The notes below the pieces were generated by a model. It did no database searches. It was not told the origin of the DNA and saw nothing but the letters and a program-made list of their open reading frames with translations. A stretch of 64,000 nt of DNA from Dugong dugon (lineage: Eukaryota > Chordata > Mammalia > Sirenia > Dugongidae). Location: assembly GCA_030035585.1 (NCBI GenBank), contig CM057460.1:222105711-222169710 (forward strand). Direction: 5' to 3'. The stretch's first letter is position 1; every line of letters starts with the position of its first letter. The translations under genes and the position numbers were made by a program. This document shows positions 22,079 to 33,466 of this stretch, piece after piece.

Positions 22079-22333
22079 CTGAAAACGAGACAAAAGCGTC
22101 AGTCCGTTTTGTGTTCACAGTAGAGATGTAGGTCCTCGGGCAGCCGTGTGTGGTGATGGTCGCTCATCTTACAGATGAGGCACCTGAAGGGCGTCTAGGG
22201 CCCAGTTGGGCTCCTGGCCCCTCCACGGGGTGGGGGACCGTGCGGGGCCGCCGGGGAAGAAGGCGGCCATCGGAAGGGCTTTGGCAACGGCGAAGCCAGA
22301 TTGCGTGTCCGAGTTTCACGGGGGAATTCTTAC

Positions 22334-22456
22334 CTCAATCAGAAAGAACATTGTATCTGTTTCCCTGTCGGGGACGTCGGCGCCACACCGACGGAGCTCC
22401 TCTGTCGCCCTCTGGTGGCTTTCAATGATTTGATGTTCTAACAGCGGGAGTGATTT
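22334..22456 (-). pseudogene. MX2: MX2 stalk exon
   Basis: A 123-nt, phase 0 to phase 0 exon encoding [20 protein letters not shown], then [12 protein letters not shown] and MFFLIE. Acceptor CTTCAG and donor GTAAGA. The [11 protein letters not shown] stretch is diagnostic for MX2 over MX1. Confidence 0.9.
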
Positions 22457-22639
22457 CTGAAGGAAAGAGCAGCAAACAATTAGACGCTGCAGCGTGGTGA
22501 AATGAACGCACAATTTCTTAGGTATATAGGCAGAAGCCCACCTTAAAGCATTTAAGGGGATCCAGAATTTCCATTATTGTATCAAACTTGTTAAGGCCTT
22601 ACATGTAATGGGGATATATCAGAATTTTGCAGTGAATAG

Positions 22640-22820
22640 ACAATTAACCAGTAGCCCTTGAGTCGACTCAGACTCCTGGTGACCCCAAGTGTGTCAGAGT
22701 AGAACTGTGCTCCATAGGGTTTTCAATGGCTGATTTTTTGGAAGTAGATCACCAGGCCTTCCTTTCCATGCACCTCTGGTTGGACTCGAACCTCCAACCT
22801 TTCTGTTAGCAGCTGAGTAG
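22640..22820 (-). repeat. AfroSINE (long form)
   Basis: ACTCAGACTCCTGGTGACCC to TTTCTGTTAGCAGCTGAGTA on the + strand. Confidence 0.82.
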
Positions 22821-22832
22821 AATTACTAATTA

Positions 22833-23142
22833 TCTACAGTTAGTCCCTAATTTATGACGGGGTTCCATTCCAAAGACTCCATGGTAAGTCGGTTTTGCTG
22901 TAAGTTGAATACCTTGTTTGTTTTTTTAGTTTTCATTTCAAAACACAGTAGTGTTTTGAACAGTAAATCGTAAGATTGAACATCTGTGAGTGAACATCTG
23001 TGAGCGATAACATCAGCAAATTACGCACTGCAACATCGCATGTAGTACATACTACTAACAATAAGACATATAAAAAAAAGAGACTGTGCTAAGTGCCGTT
23101 TGTCGTAACTCGAACACATCGTAAGTCGGGGACCACCTGTAT
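22833..23142. mobile_element. Non-autonomous Tc1/mariner-like DNA element with terminal inverted repeats
   Basis: The left end TACAGTTAGTCCCTAATTTA and the right end, read on the minus strand, TACAGGTGGTCCCCGACTTA, are inverted repeats. Both are flanked by TA. The ~300-bp interior is non-coding. The appearance is that of a MER53/Tigger-like MITE. Confidence 0.65.
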
Positions 23143-23439
23143 TGTAAATAAGGCAAATTTGTCATGCAGCTGGAGTCGCGTGGATTCAGGTGGTGACTAG
23201 CTCTGTTCTGGGTTTTTATTTGATTTTGCTTGGAGCTTTGCAGTTTGAGAACAAGTCCATCTGCATACCATGTAAGATCTCTTTAGTGAAGTGTCTGTTG
23301 GAGGTGACTGGGTTTTATAAACTGAGAGTGCTTTGGTGGATGGTGTGTCCTGGGTGTTGGCGTCAGACTGGGTATAGTCCTACCCTAGCAATGATGCTGT
23401 TGATCATAAAGAGACAGAGGAAAGCACATAGGGGCAAAC

Positions 23440-23640
23440 TGGAGGATTTTCTGGGAGCCAAGCATTATTCCAAACACTCCACGTCTCGTTTAATCCTCAC
23501 ACTACACTATAAAGCAGTTGGTTGGATGGCCTCCTTTTCACGAGAGAGGAATCTAAGGCTCTGAGAGGTCAATTTACTTGCTGTCCTCACTTAGCTAGTA
23601 AGTGGCAAGGTTCAGGAACACACCTCGTCCACCACCTTCA
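23440..23640. repeat. MIR-like ancient SINE
   Basis: 'TTTAATCCTCACACTACACT' and 'AGCTAGTAAGTGGCAAG' are MIR-like. Confidence 0.55.
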
Positions 23641-24099
23641 GAGCCTGTGCAGGTGAACACTGTGGCAGAACAACCAAAGTCACCTAGGAGATCAGCAGCC
23701 CCATTCCCTGCTCAGGGATGAGGAGGCTGCCCTGCTGGGCAGAGTGAGTTCACTAGTGCTTGGCGGAGCCAAGACCCAGTGGTTTGGGGATGGATTAGCA
23801 CACCAAGGCTGTGTGAGATAAGGGCAATAGGGGCTCACCTCAAGAAAGTATTAAGGTTTTATAGGCCCTTTTGGGGAGGGAGGATAGTTTGTATCTATAG
23901 TCAGAAATGCATTAAAAATTTTTTTTGACATTTCAAATATCACTATCATAAATAAATCTTGGTATACATTTAAAAAATTAATATAAAAGGACATTTTAAA
24001 CTCCAGTTTTAATTTAAAACATTTAAATGTTCAAAAACAAGTTATCAAAAACTAACTTATGAAAATGCCAATTTTTTTTTTTTCCTAAAAGAAAATCTG

Positions 24100-24290
24100 T
24101 TGTTGTTGAGTAAATTCCGACTCATAGTGACTCTATAGGACAGGGTAGAACTGCCCCATAGGATTTCCTAGGTCGTAGTCTTTATGGGAGCAAACAACCA
24201 CATCGTTCTCCTGCAGAGCGGCTGGTGAGTTTGAACTGCTGACCTTTTGGTTAGCAGTTGAGATGTTAACCACTGCACCACCAGGGTTCT
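24100..24290 (-). repeat. AfroSINE
   Basis: TTGTTGTTGAGTAAATTCCG to ACTGCACCACCAGGGTTCT on the + strand. Confidence 0.86.
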
Positions 24291-24339
24291 TTTTTTCTAA
24301 AAGAGCACTATGTAAATCAGACAGGGATATATTTTACAG

Positions 24340-24525
24340 AGGAGTTCCTGGGTGGTACAAACAGTTGAGTACTTGAACCCACCCAGAGGCACCTTGAAAG
24401 AAAGGCCTGGTGATCTCTTTCCAATAGGTCACAGCCTGGAAAACCCTATGGAGCACAGGTCTACTCTGTACACATGGGGTCGCTATGAGTCGGAATTGAC
24501 TCGACAACAGTGGGTAGCAGGTAGA
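24340..24525 (+). repeat. AfroSINE (long form)
   Basis: GAGTTCCTGGGTGGTACAAA head, truncated anticodon region, GGGTCGCTATGAGTCGGAAT tail. Confidence 0.84.
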
Positions 24526-24564
24526 TATATTTTTCAGAGCCCTCCTCTGCAGAATGACGGGTTT

Positions 24565-24712
24565 GACTAGAATCAGTGCTGCTCAGAAGGTGTTCTGGGG
24601 ATCACTCACCTGCTGAGTCAGAAACTCTGGGTGTGGGAGCCAGGAATCCAGGTCTTAACAGACTCTCCAGGTGACGCTTGTATGCGCTAAAGTTTGAGAA
24701 TCACTGGCCCCT
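24565..24712. repeat. MER5-like hAT element
   Basis: 'CTGCTGAGTCAGAAACTCTG' and 'GTTTGAGAATCACTGGCC'. Confidence 0.55.
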
Positions 24713-25379
24713 TCACACTCACGCATCTTCGAGTGTGTGCTTCCTGGCTTACAAGGCATCTTTGCTTTTATCCTACAAACACGTTAGCAGCGACTGAGAA
24801 CCAGGATCTGGAGTCATCTGCCGGTGTAGAACTTTGCTCTCAGGGTGGAAACAAGATCTTCGCAACTGCTCTATCTGTTTGCAAAGGCTCAGGCACGCAC
24901 TAAAATACTGGATTTCTTAACAAGCATTAAGTCTCGGTTCTCGCGTACTGGACATCATGAGAACTTTGTGTGTGGTTGTCCATTTCTGAGACCAGTAAAA
25001 ACTGAACACTTCTTTCTTACAATTTGGAGCCTAGGAGAATGTATTTTGTACCGGGAAGTGTTAACGACCTATTGGAAAAAGGAAGATGTACTAGCTCTGT
25101 GGTTGTTCTCTTCACACGGCTAAGCCGCTGTTAGAGGTTGACTTCCTCCGTTTTCTTCTCCCAAATGGACTGATGGGCCTTGGTTTCTACGCTGTGCCGA
25201 TGTCACATCCCCACTTCAGGAGCTCTCTTGTTGGCCTCTGGCCATGAGGAATGTGGTTTTTAGAATTTGCTGTTTGTTGCTTGCTGGAGCAGTGCAGAGG
25301 GTGTCTTAACCGACGCATAACCGAGCAGTGACGTGGCAGCTGCCGTTTCTCTAACCCGCCCCCCAGCCCAGTGGCTCAC

Positions 25380-25458
25380 CTGGATGTGCACAATGAGCTC
25401 ATTGGTCAGTCTTTCGGCCAGACAGGGCACTGTGGCCTTGCCTTCCCCCAGGAGGGTT
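25380..25458 (-). pseudogene. MX2: MX2 exon (end of G domain / bundle)
   Basis: A 79-nt open exon with acceptor TTTCAG and donor GTGAGC. It encodes [17 protein letters not shown] and TNELIVHIQ. Phases fit both neighbours. Confidence 0.88.
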
Positions 25459-25577
25459 CTGAAACAGGACAGAGCACCCGTGAGTTCCGTCATTTTCCAG
25501 TAGTGGGCTTTGTAAGTGGACAGATGGGCTTAGCTTTCTTTTTTCCTCATCAGCAGCTGATCAGTGCATGAGAAACC

Positions 25578-25785
25578 AAAACGAAAAACGCGCTGCCATA
25601 AAGTCAATTTCGACTCATAACAACCCTACAGGACAGAGTAGAACTGTTCCATAGAGTTTCCGAGGCTGTAATCTTTATGGAAGCAGATGGCCACGTCTAT
25701 CTCCCATGGAGCGACTGGTGAGTTCGCACCGCCAGCCTTTTAGTTAGCAGCCAAGCGCCTGTCCATGGCACCACCAGAGTTCCTG
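25578..25785 (-). repeat. AfroSINE
   Basis: AGTCAATTTCGACTCATAAC to GGCACCACCAGAGTTCC on the + strand, with the 'GTAATCTTTATGGAAGCAGA' block. Confidence 0.85.
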
Positions 25786-25794
25786 TGCATGAGA

Positions 25795-25975
25795 AAGCCA
25801 GCTGCCACTTACTGAGCAAACCCACACCTAGCTAGCACAGTGCTAGGAAGGTTGTGTTCATTGCCTCCGTGGATCATTACAACCAGTGTCTGAGGTAGGT
25901 AGTCTTTTTATCAGCAGGGAAACGAAAGAAGCCTCGGAGATTCGTAGAGGTTAAGTACTTAAACTAGTAGTTTAT
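25795..25975. repeat. MIR-like ancient SINE
   Basis: 'CTTACTGAGCAAACCC' and 'GAGGTAGGTAGTCTTTTTAT' pattern. Confidence 0.5.
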
Positions 25976-26061
25976 TTACTGTAACAAGTGTTTCTATGAA
26001 GCTCACTAAGTGCCAGGTACCATGCTAAGCACCTTACCCATACTAACTTATTTGAGCATTT

Positions 26062-26457
26062 GTTATGGATTGAATGGTGTCCTCCAAAATGATACGCTGG
26101 GGTCCTAAGCACTGTGCCTGTGAATATGACCTTGTTTGGAAATAGGGTCTTTGACGATGTTATCAGTGAACATGAGATCATACTGGAGCAGGGAGGGTCC
26201 TAATCCCATCTGAGTGGTGTCCTCCTGAAAGAGGAGAGACACAGAGAGGAAGGGCAGCCGCGTGAAGATGCAGCTGTAAGCCAAGGAGGGCCTGGAAGAG
26301 AACGAGAGAGACGAGAAGGATCTTCCCCGGGAGCCTTCAGAGAGAACACAGGCCTGCATTCTGACCTCTGGTCTCCAGAACTGTGAGACAGTGGCGTTGT
26401 GTTGCTTAAAGCTGCCCTTGGTGGTATTTTGTGGCAGCAGCTGTAGGAGACTCCTAG
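26062..26457 (+). repeat. MaLR-type LTR (subfamily A)
   Basis: TGTTATGGATTGAATGGTGT start, AATAGGGTCTTTGACGATGT middle, CTCCAGAACTGTGAGACAGT end. Confidence 0.75.
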
Positions 26458-26912
26458 GGCAGGTTTTAACGTGCACCATCTGGGAGAGGAGACTCGGGTT
26501 TCGGGAGGTTGGGAGATCTGTTTCTAGTCTTGCTTCCACTCACTGTTTGTTTGACTTTATTGTCCTTGTCTGTAAACTGGGAAGAAGCTCACCTGCATTA
26601 TGTATCTCTTAAAATTTTGTGGCACTCAAATGAGAAAGCAAGCGAAAATATTTGGAGAAACCAAAGGGCTCTCTATGCACGGAATGATGCAATACAATTT
26701 TTAATCATCAGTAGCATTAAAGCCCAAGAAACACTAACTTATTTAAATTTCTCTAAATCAACCAACGCATTGAATTAAAAATTAAAGACAAGGATAGGTC
26801 ATGCTACAGCTTAGCATTTTTTATAGACAATTGGGTTATCATCTCGACCAATTCTAGTTGGTGGGAGAGGTTCCCGGGAGTCCAACTCCAGACCACTCCT
26901 GAAGAGTCTCAC

Positions 26913-27111
26913 CTGAAATTCGGATGTGTTTTGAAGAAGTGTGTTTCTCTCCTGGTCGCCTCTGCCAAGCTCAGCTTGTCGGTGACCTCCTGCTGGCCCC
27001 GGCACCTCACAATCATGTAGCCCTTCTTGAGGTGGTAGGTGAGGTTCTGCACCACATTCAGGACACCTTTTTCCGCACCCTTGTCCACTAGATCTGGTTT
27101 GGTCAGGATCC
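26913..27111 (-). pseudogene. MX2: MX2 exon with G4 motif (most 5' exon retained)
   Basis: A 199-nt open exon with acceptor CTCACAG and donor GTGAGA. It encodes [15 protein letters not shown], then [24 protein letters not shown] and [10 protein letters not shown]. The TKPD motif (G4, guanine specificity) is intact. It starts in phase 1, so it expects an upstream exon that is not found in the window. Confidence 0.9.
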
Positions 27112-27275
27112 CTGTGAGATGGGTGGAGAAGGGCAGTGCATTGTCAGTTCTCCCCTTTCTTCCAAACGCATCTGGAACCTGCTGGGCTTTGAGGGCTTCT
27201 CTGTCCAGGACACCCGGGCCTCCTGCGCCCTCGATTCCCCAGTGCCTTCATTTATTCCATTGTTACTCCTTGTCA

Positions 27276-27763
27276 TAGATTGAATTGTGTCCACCAAAAA
27301 TATGTGTCAACTTGGGTAGGCCATGATTCCCAGTACTGTGTGATTGTCTACCATTTTGTCATCTGATGTAATTTTCCTATGTGTTATAAATCCTACCTTT
27401 GTGAAGTTAATAAGGCAGGACTCAATCTACAAGATTAGGTTGGGTTTAAGTCAATCTTTTTTGAGATATAAAAGAGAGAAGCGAGCAGAGAGACACGGGC
27501 ACCTCATACCACCACGAAAGTAGTGCCAGGAACAGAATGCATTCTTTGGACCTGGAGTCCCTGCACTGAGAAACCCCTAGACCAGGGGAAGATTAATGAA
27601 AAGGACCTTCCTCCAGAGCCAACAAAGACAGAAAGCCTTCCCCTGGAGCTGGCTCCCTGAATTCAGACTTCTAGCCTCCTAGACTGTGAGAGAATAAACT
27701 TCTGTTGAAGCCATCAACTGAAGTGTTATTTCTGTTACAGCAGCACTAGACAACTAAGATACC
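27276..27763 (+). repeat. MaLR-type LTR (subfamily B)
   Basis: TGTCATAGATTGAATTGTGT start, 'TGAGATATAAAAGAGAGAAG', AATAAACTTCTGTTGAAG, terminal 'AGACAACTAAGATA'. About 165 bp upstream of the first retained MX2 exon. Confidence 0.75.
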
Positions 27764-27927
27764 CTTCTTCTCACTGTTTACCTGCTGTATAATTTATTCA
27801 GCAAATGTTTCTCAGATGCCTGCTGTGGGCCAGGATGTAGGGCATCATCCTCAAAACAGACTGGATCCATCCTCCACATTCTTCAGAATACCTTGTTTCT
27901 CATTGTAAGGGGGTCTGTACCCCCCTG

Positions 27928-28515
27928 TTACAGATTGAATTGCATCCCCTGAAAATATGTGTTGAATCCTAAACCCCGTACCTGTAAATATGACCTGTTT
28001 GGAAATAGGGCATTTCTTTTCTTACAGTAAAGAGGTCATATCAGAGTAGGATGGGCCTTAGACCTAATCCCTTCTGAGTTACACAAAGAGCAAAATAGGC
28101 TCAGAGATATACAGGAGAAGACAAACACCATATGAGAGCCTGTCCAGAAGCAAAGGAATGGCAAGGATTGCCAGCAGCTTCTAGAAGCTGAGGAGCACCG
28201 GTGACATAATGGTTTAGAGCTTGGCTGCTAACCAAAAGGTTGGCAGTTTGAATCCACCAGACGCTTCTTGGAAACTCTGTGGGGAAGCTCTACCCTGTCC
28301 TATAGGGTCGCTATGAGTCGGAATCAACTTGATGGCAATGGGTTTGGTTTTTTTTTTAGTTTACTGGGAGCTGAAATAGACAAGGAAGGACCTTCCTCTA
28401 GAGCCACACCCTGAATTTGGACTTTTAACCTCCTGAAGTGTGAGAAAGTTAGCTTCTTTTCTTTAAAACCACCCCCTTATGGTACTTCTGTTACATCAGC
28501 ACCGGGTACTTAGGA
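27928..28515 (+). repeat. MaLR-type LTR split by an AfroSINE
   Basis: TGTTACAGATTGAATTGCAT start, GTTTGGAAATAGGGCATTTC, then the SINE at 28194-28360, then a 3' part reading CCTGAATTTGGACTTTTAAC and TTACATCAGCACCGGGTACT. Confidence 0.7.
28194..28360 (+). repeat. AfroSINE inside an LTR
   Basis: AGAGCTTGGCTGCTAACCAA head, GGGTCGCTATGAGTCGGAAT tail, poly-T. Confidence 0.88.
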
Positions 28516-30475
28516 CACCTCCTTTCTAATGTGTCTGGTCACAGGCTCACTCGCTCCCCCTCTGATATTCTCTTCTCAGCCTCTCCTGCCCCATGCCTTT
28601 TCACTTGCACTGGATGGAAAGCTTTGAATTCTGAGCCTGTATTTTTGTTTATGTTCTTTGAGTATAAAATTGCTGCTGTATTTTTTTGTTTATTTGTTTA
28701 TGCTGGAGACCTCAATGTAACCTTCCGCTGTTTTTCCTGGTTTTTAATTTGTGGCTAAGCCTGAATGTCTGATCTACCATTTCCTAAAACTCCCCAGGCC
28801 CCTCACTTAAGCAGTTGTCTCTCTTTCTCTCTCCGTGTTTTAACCTTCCTGTTACCAAAAGTTGTCGTGTAAAAGCACATCTTCTCCTCACTAAAAGGTT
28901 TGTACGAGCACATCTCTTCAGGTTACCAACAGCCAAGATGTGTGTGACTCTACCTTTGAACCTCCCACCGGGAAAGGAAGGACCTTCCACTGGGCAGGAA
29001 GAAAGGTGGCAGAGAAAGTCGTCGTTCGCCTGGAACCAGTGGTCGGTCGTGAAAGCTGAGGTTGTTGTCCTTTATTTGAAGAAAAGGTAGTGACAGACAG
29101 TGAAACCTGTGAGAGCCGAAACTCAGCAGGACTGCCTTGTTTTCCCAGCTCTCGCAAGTTTTCCACCATTGACAGGGTACAGTCTTACCACTTTTCTACC
29201 GCTATTAGTGGAAAATACGTGCGTTTTCCTTCTGTGACAGGTTTCTGTCTTACACAGGTTCCGGATTTTGCAGGTTTTACTATAACAAAACTCGGGGTTG
29301 CAATGACAACTCACCCTCACTGGAGAGAGAGAGCCTTCTCATACTCGTATTCATGCTGACACTCACAGTCACGTTCATACTCTCAAACTGAGAGTAACTC
29401 AGTTTGAAATAGAGGATTCAAGTCAACAAATACACACGGCTTGGTCTACAGAACCAGCGCAGAAGCATCTTCTACTGTTCAGCTGAGTATTGAGCTACAG
29501 AGAAGGGCACTGTCAGCAATTTTTAGATGCTTTCATGTTTTCCTCTTTTTAAATTAATTTGCTCATGGACTTAACACACACTTAGTAAGCACCCACTCTG
29601 GGTGTTGGGGAGGTGGCCATGAACGAGTCAGCCACGTCTCCGGTCTCATGATCAACCCTCCCTCCGGTGGGAAGAAGCCAGGTAAACTGACCTAGTAATA
29701 CACAAGAGACAAAGGCAAATATCTGATATTGATAAGTGCTATGCAGAGAATTAAAATGAGGTGATGTGCTAGCCGATGACGGTGGGCAGGGATGGATGGT
29801 GCCACTGTAGGTTGGTGGACAGAGAGGGCCTCCCTGAGAAGGCAGCCCTAGGGCTGAGAGCTGAATGAGAGATTGGAGGCAGCTGGGTGGGGATGGAGAT
29901 GCATTCCAGGCCCTCGGGTGGGAGTGAGCTGGCATGCTGAGCCCTGTTGGAGAGTAGTGGGCTAGGGAGACAGTGATGGGAACTGTGGTCACAGAAGGGG
30001 GCGGGGGCCAGGTCACTTAGGTCTTCATGCTCCAGATAATACATGAGATGGGATCATTCAAGAGGGTAAACAGTGGCATGACACAAAGGCCAGTGGAGAG
30101 TGTACTGTAGTGGGCAATAGTGGATGCCAGCAGACCAGCAGGAGGACGTCCAGGCAAGGGATGATGGTGCCTTGATCTAGGTGGTGGCTTTGGGATAGTT
30201 TTGAAGATAGAGTCATCTGGACTTCAGGTGACTTAGACATGGAGGCAAGGGGAAGGAGAAAGAAGCTCTTGGCTTTGACTTTGGAATGGGCAGGTGGATG
30301 TAGTGTTGGGAATGAGATGGTGGAGACTTGGAGAGGAGGAGAAATGGGGATGGGGCAGGAAATCAAGGGTTCTATTTTGGTCACATCAAATTTGAAATCC
30401 TCAGTAGACATCCAAAGGGAGGAGTCAAGCCTAAGGAAAGGTCAAGCTTACAAACATAGATTTGGGGGTCACTAG
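28516..30475. other. Intergenic between TMPRSS2 and MX2, no exon found
   Basis: I searched both strands for the missing MX2 motifs ([25 protein letters not shown]-like) and found none. Repeated ACAGGTTTC-type words between 29100 and 29280 hint at an old transposon that I cannot name. The rest (29760-30400) may be an old L1-related segment. An inversion breakpoint could fall anywhere from 27112 to 35110. Confidence 0.45.
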
Positions 30476-30477
30476 CA

Positions 30478-30630
30478 AATAGATGGCGAAGTGGTTAAGA
30501 GCTCAGGCTGCTAACCAAAGGGTCGGCAGTTCGAATCCACCAGCTACTCCTTGGAAACCCTATGAGGCAGTTCTACTCTGTACTAGAGGCTTGCTATGAG
30601 TCGGAATCGACTTGATGGTACACAACAGTA
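30478..30630 (+). repeat. AfroSINE (short form)
   Basis: GTGGTTAAGAGCTCAGGCTG head, GCTATGAGTCGGAATCGACT tail. Confidence 0.88.
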
Positions 30631-30631
30631 G

Positions 30632-30790
30632 ATGGAGCCCTGGTGAGGCAGTGGTTAAAAGCCCGGCTGCTAACCAAAAGGTCAGCAGTTCAAATCCACG
30701 AACCATTCCTTGGAAACCCTATGGGGCAGTTCTACTCTGTCCTACAGGGTTGCTATGAATTGGAATCAATTCAGTGGCAGTGGTTTTTAG
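30632..30790 (+). repeat. AfroSINE (short form), adjacent copy
   Basis: GGAGCCCTGGTGAGGCAGTG head, GGTTGCTATGAATTGGAATC tail. Confidence 0.87.
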
Positions 30791-31289
30791 CATATGGATG
30801 AAATTTAAAACCACGGATAAATAAGATCACTTAGGAAGAATGTATTGATAAAGTGGAGAGCACAGAATCAAGTTCTGGGTTTCTGATACTTAGAGGTCAG
30901 AGAATTGAAGAAGCAACCAGACAAGGAGACTAAGAACTTGACTTCCAACTGGTCAGCGAGGGAGAAAGAGAGCCGACAGAGAATGTGACCCAGAAATCAG
31001 CAGGCTGTGATATTACAGAAGCAAATAAAGAAGGAAGGGTTTCAACAAGGAGGGAGTGGTCATCTGTGTTGAACGTTGCTAAGAGGCTGAGAAAGACAAG
31101 GGCAGAGACTTGACTATATGCTTATCAAAGTGGAGGACGCTGTTGACCTTGACATTAGCAGGTTGGTGGAGTTGGTTGAGTAGACAGTGTGCATTTAGTA
31201 ATGTTCTAATGGGAAAGCAGCTTAAGGGAGGGTCTGCACATGTTTTTACTCACTGTTCTTTTTGAAACTTGATATTATAGAAACTAAAA

Positions 31290-31490
31290 AAACCTAAAAC
31301 TCACTGCTATAGATTCTGACTCATAGCGATCCTATAGGACAGGGTAGAACTGGCCTGCAGGGTTTCTCAGACTGTAATCTTTATGGAAGCAGACTGCCAC
31401 ACCTTTCTCCTGCGAGTGGCTGGTGGGTTTGAACCACCAACCTTTCAGTTAGAAGCTGAGCACTTAAACCACAGTACCACCAGGGCTTCA
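31290..31490 (-). repeat. AfroSINE
   Basis: ATTCTGACTCATAGCGATCC to ACAGTACCACCAGGGCTT on the + strand. Confidence 0.86.
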
Positions 31491-31587
31491 AGTTTGTTCT
31501 GTTTTCACCCCTTGGAAGCACTGTATAGATACTTGTTCAATTTACTTTTTAAACCTAGCACATTTTTTTCTATTTCTATACTTTTAA

Positions 31588-31727
31588 GAGCTCGGTTGCT
31601 AACCAGAAGTTCTCCGGTTTGAATCCACCAGCTGCTCCTTGGAAACCCTATGGGGCAGTTCTACCCTGTCCTATAGGGTTACTGTAAGTTGGAATTGACT
31701 TGATGGCAACGGGTTTGTTTGTTTTTT
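31588..31727 (+). repeat. AfroSINE, 5'-truncated
   Basis: GAGCTCGGTTGCTAACCAGA to TGATGGCAACGGGTTTGT. Confidence 0.85.
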
Positions 31728-31839
31728 CATACTTGACTTAGAATGCATAGAAATTTGACATTTATATTCTAAAACTGCTTTGTACTATACTGAGGACTAT
31801 AGTACTTGGCTGAATTCATAATAACTTTTTGTTTATGTT

Positions 31840-32048
31840 GTGGTTGTTAGTTGCTGTTGAGTTGATTCTGACTCATAGTGACCCCATGTGTGTCAGAGTA
31901 AAACTGTGCTCCACAGGGCTTTCAAGACTGTGACCTTTTGGAAGCAGATCGCCAGGCCTTTCTTCCGAGTTGCCTGTAGGTGGGTTTGAACTGCTAACAA
32001 TTTTGGCTAGTAGTTGAGTGCTTAGCCACTTGCGCCACCCGGGGACTC
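31840..32048 (-). repeat. AfroSINE (long form)
   Basis: TTGAGTTGATTCTGACTCAT to TTGCGCCACCCGGGGACTCT on the + strand. Confidence 0.86.
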
Positions 32049-32404
32049 TTATCATCATAATAATAGCTAATATTTGTTTTGGTTATCTGAGTTTGTGGCT
32101 AATGAGAGCACCAGAAAACTGACTATTGAGTAACACGTGTTACTGCATTTCTGTAGAGATATTAGTATTCAAATAGATTTATCTACTGGGAAGACAACGT
32201 CACCTCCTTTGGCCGTCAATAAGACATTCTAACAACTTATCATTGTGAGAGGAGAAAGAATTTGGACTTAGGCTGATTGGTGACTTACAGCTTGAGTTTT
32301 CTCTCTGGTTACACGTGTTCGAGGTGTCGGTAAAAGTCGACAGCTAACGGGGCATAGACATAGTATGGCGTATGGTAAAACCTGAGAGTTGAGGTGTAGA
32401 GAGC

Positions 32405-32778
32405 CTGTTATGGGTTGAGCTGTGTCTCCCAAATTTTATGTTGAAGCCCTAACCCCTGTACCTGTGAACATGACCTTGTTGGATATAGGGTCTTTGAAGA
32501 TGTTATCGGTTAACATGAGATCATACCGGGGGTATGATGGGTCCTAGTCCCATCTGTGTCCTCTAACAGAGAAAAGACTCAGAGAGACAGAGGAGGGATG
32601 CATCCATAAGCTAAGGAATGCCAAGGAATGCCTGGGGCTACTGGAAGCCGGGAGAGACAAGAAAAGATCTTTCCCTGGTCTTCTAGCCTCCAAACTGTGA
32701 GACACTCCGTTTCTGTGGTTTAAAGCCACTCACTTTGTGATCCTTTGTTAAAGCAGCATTAGGAGACTAATACAATAC
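32405..32778 (+). repeat. MaLR-type LTR (subfamily A)
   Basis: TGTTATGGGTTGAGCTGTGT start, ATATAGGGTCTTTGAAGATG, terminal AGGAGACTAATACAAT. Confidence 0.75.
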
Positions 32779-32839
32779 AGCCCCTAACATTATATTTCTG
32801 TCCTTCCTGGAAAACCAGACACTTGTTGGAAAGCAATGG

Positions 32840-33213
32840 AAAATCCATGAAGATGTTATCAATTCACATGAGGTCATACTGGAGCACACTGGCTCCTAAT
32901 CCAAGGGATGTCCTCAGAAACAAGGAGACGAGACACAGAAAGAGTCACGGAGGGAAATTGGCCATGTGAGCTGGAGGCAGAGACTGGAGGGATGCACCAA
33001 CAAGTCAAGGACCCCAAGGATGGCCAGCAGTCACCAGCAGCCAGGAGAGAAGTGTGAATAGACTCTCCTTTAGAGCCCTCAGAAGGAATTAACAAGGCCA
33101 ACACCTTGATTTTGGACTTCTAGCCTCCAGACCTGTGCAATGATACATTTCTGTGCTTATAAGCCACCCAGCTTGCGGGACTTTGTTACGGCACTCTAGG
33201 AAACTAATGCAGG
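32840..33213 (+). repeat. MaLR-type LTR (subfamily A), 5'-truncated
   Basis: Begins inside the LTR (GAAGATGTTATCAATTCACA) and ends TTCTAGCCTCCAGACCTG ... AGGAAACTAATGCAG. Confidence 0.75.
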
Positions 33214-33359
33214 GGGTGAGAGGGTGAAGAACCTCCAAATTCTGACCACCACTGAAATCTGAGCGTGTACCAAGACTACCCATGTGTGCATACGTGCACA
33301 CGGAGCCCACAGCTGCTTCTCCAGGGAACAAGCACAGGAAGTGGGGCATCACTATATTT

Positions 33360-33466
33360 GGAGGCCTTCTAAATAGATCGCCAGGGCTTTCTTCTGAGGT
33401 GTCTTTGGGTGGACTCGAACCTCCAGCCTTTCGGTTAGCAGCCGAATACACCACCCAGAGCCTCCT
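33360..33466 (-). repeat. AfroSINE (long form), 3'-truncated
   Basis: AGATCGCCAGGGCTTTCTTC to CACCACCCAGAGCCTCC on the + strand. Confidence 0.8.

Larger units (their letters stand above)
14892..27111 (-). pseudogene. MX2: MX2 3' half, frameshifted and lacking its 5' exons
   Basis: Eight spliced exons (27111-26913, 25458-25380, 22456-22334, 22078-21937, 20380-20221, 19592-19516, 17502-17236, 15121-14892) match MX2 from the G4 motif TKPD through the stalk and GTPase effector domain to the C-terminus. MX2 identity rests on segments such as [18 protein letters not shown] and KERIYPLTQAR, which resemble human MX2 far more than MX1. No exon for the start codon, P-loop, switch I or DLPG (G3) is seen between 27.1 kb and TMPRSS2. 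Two exons have lengths incompatible with their intron phases: 160 nt (+1) and 230 nt (-1). Both shifts create early stops. Splice sites remain canonical, so the loss may be fairly recent. The gene lies upstream of MX1 on the same strand, the normal MX2-MX1 tandem order. Confidence 0.88.
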
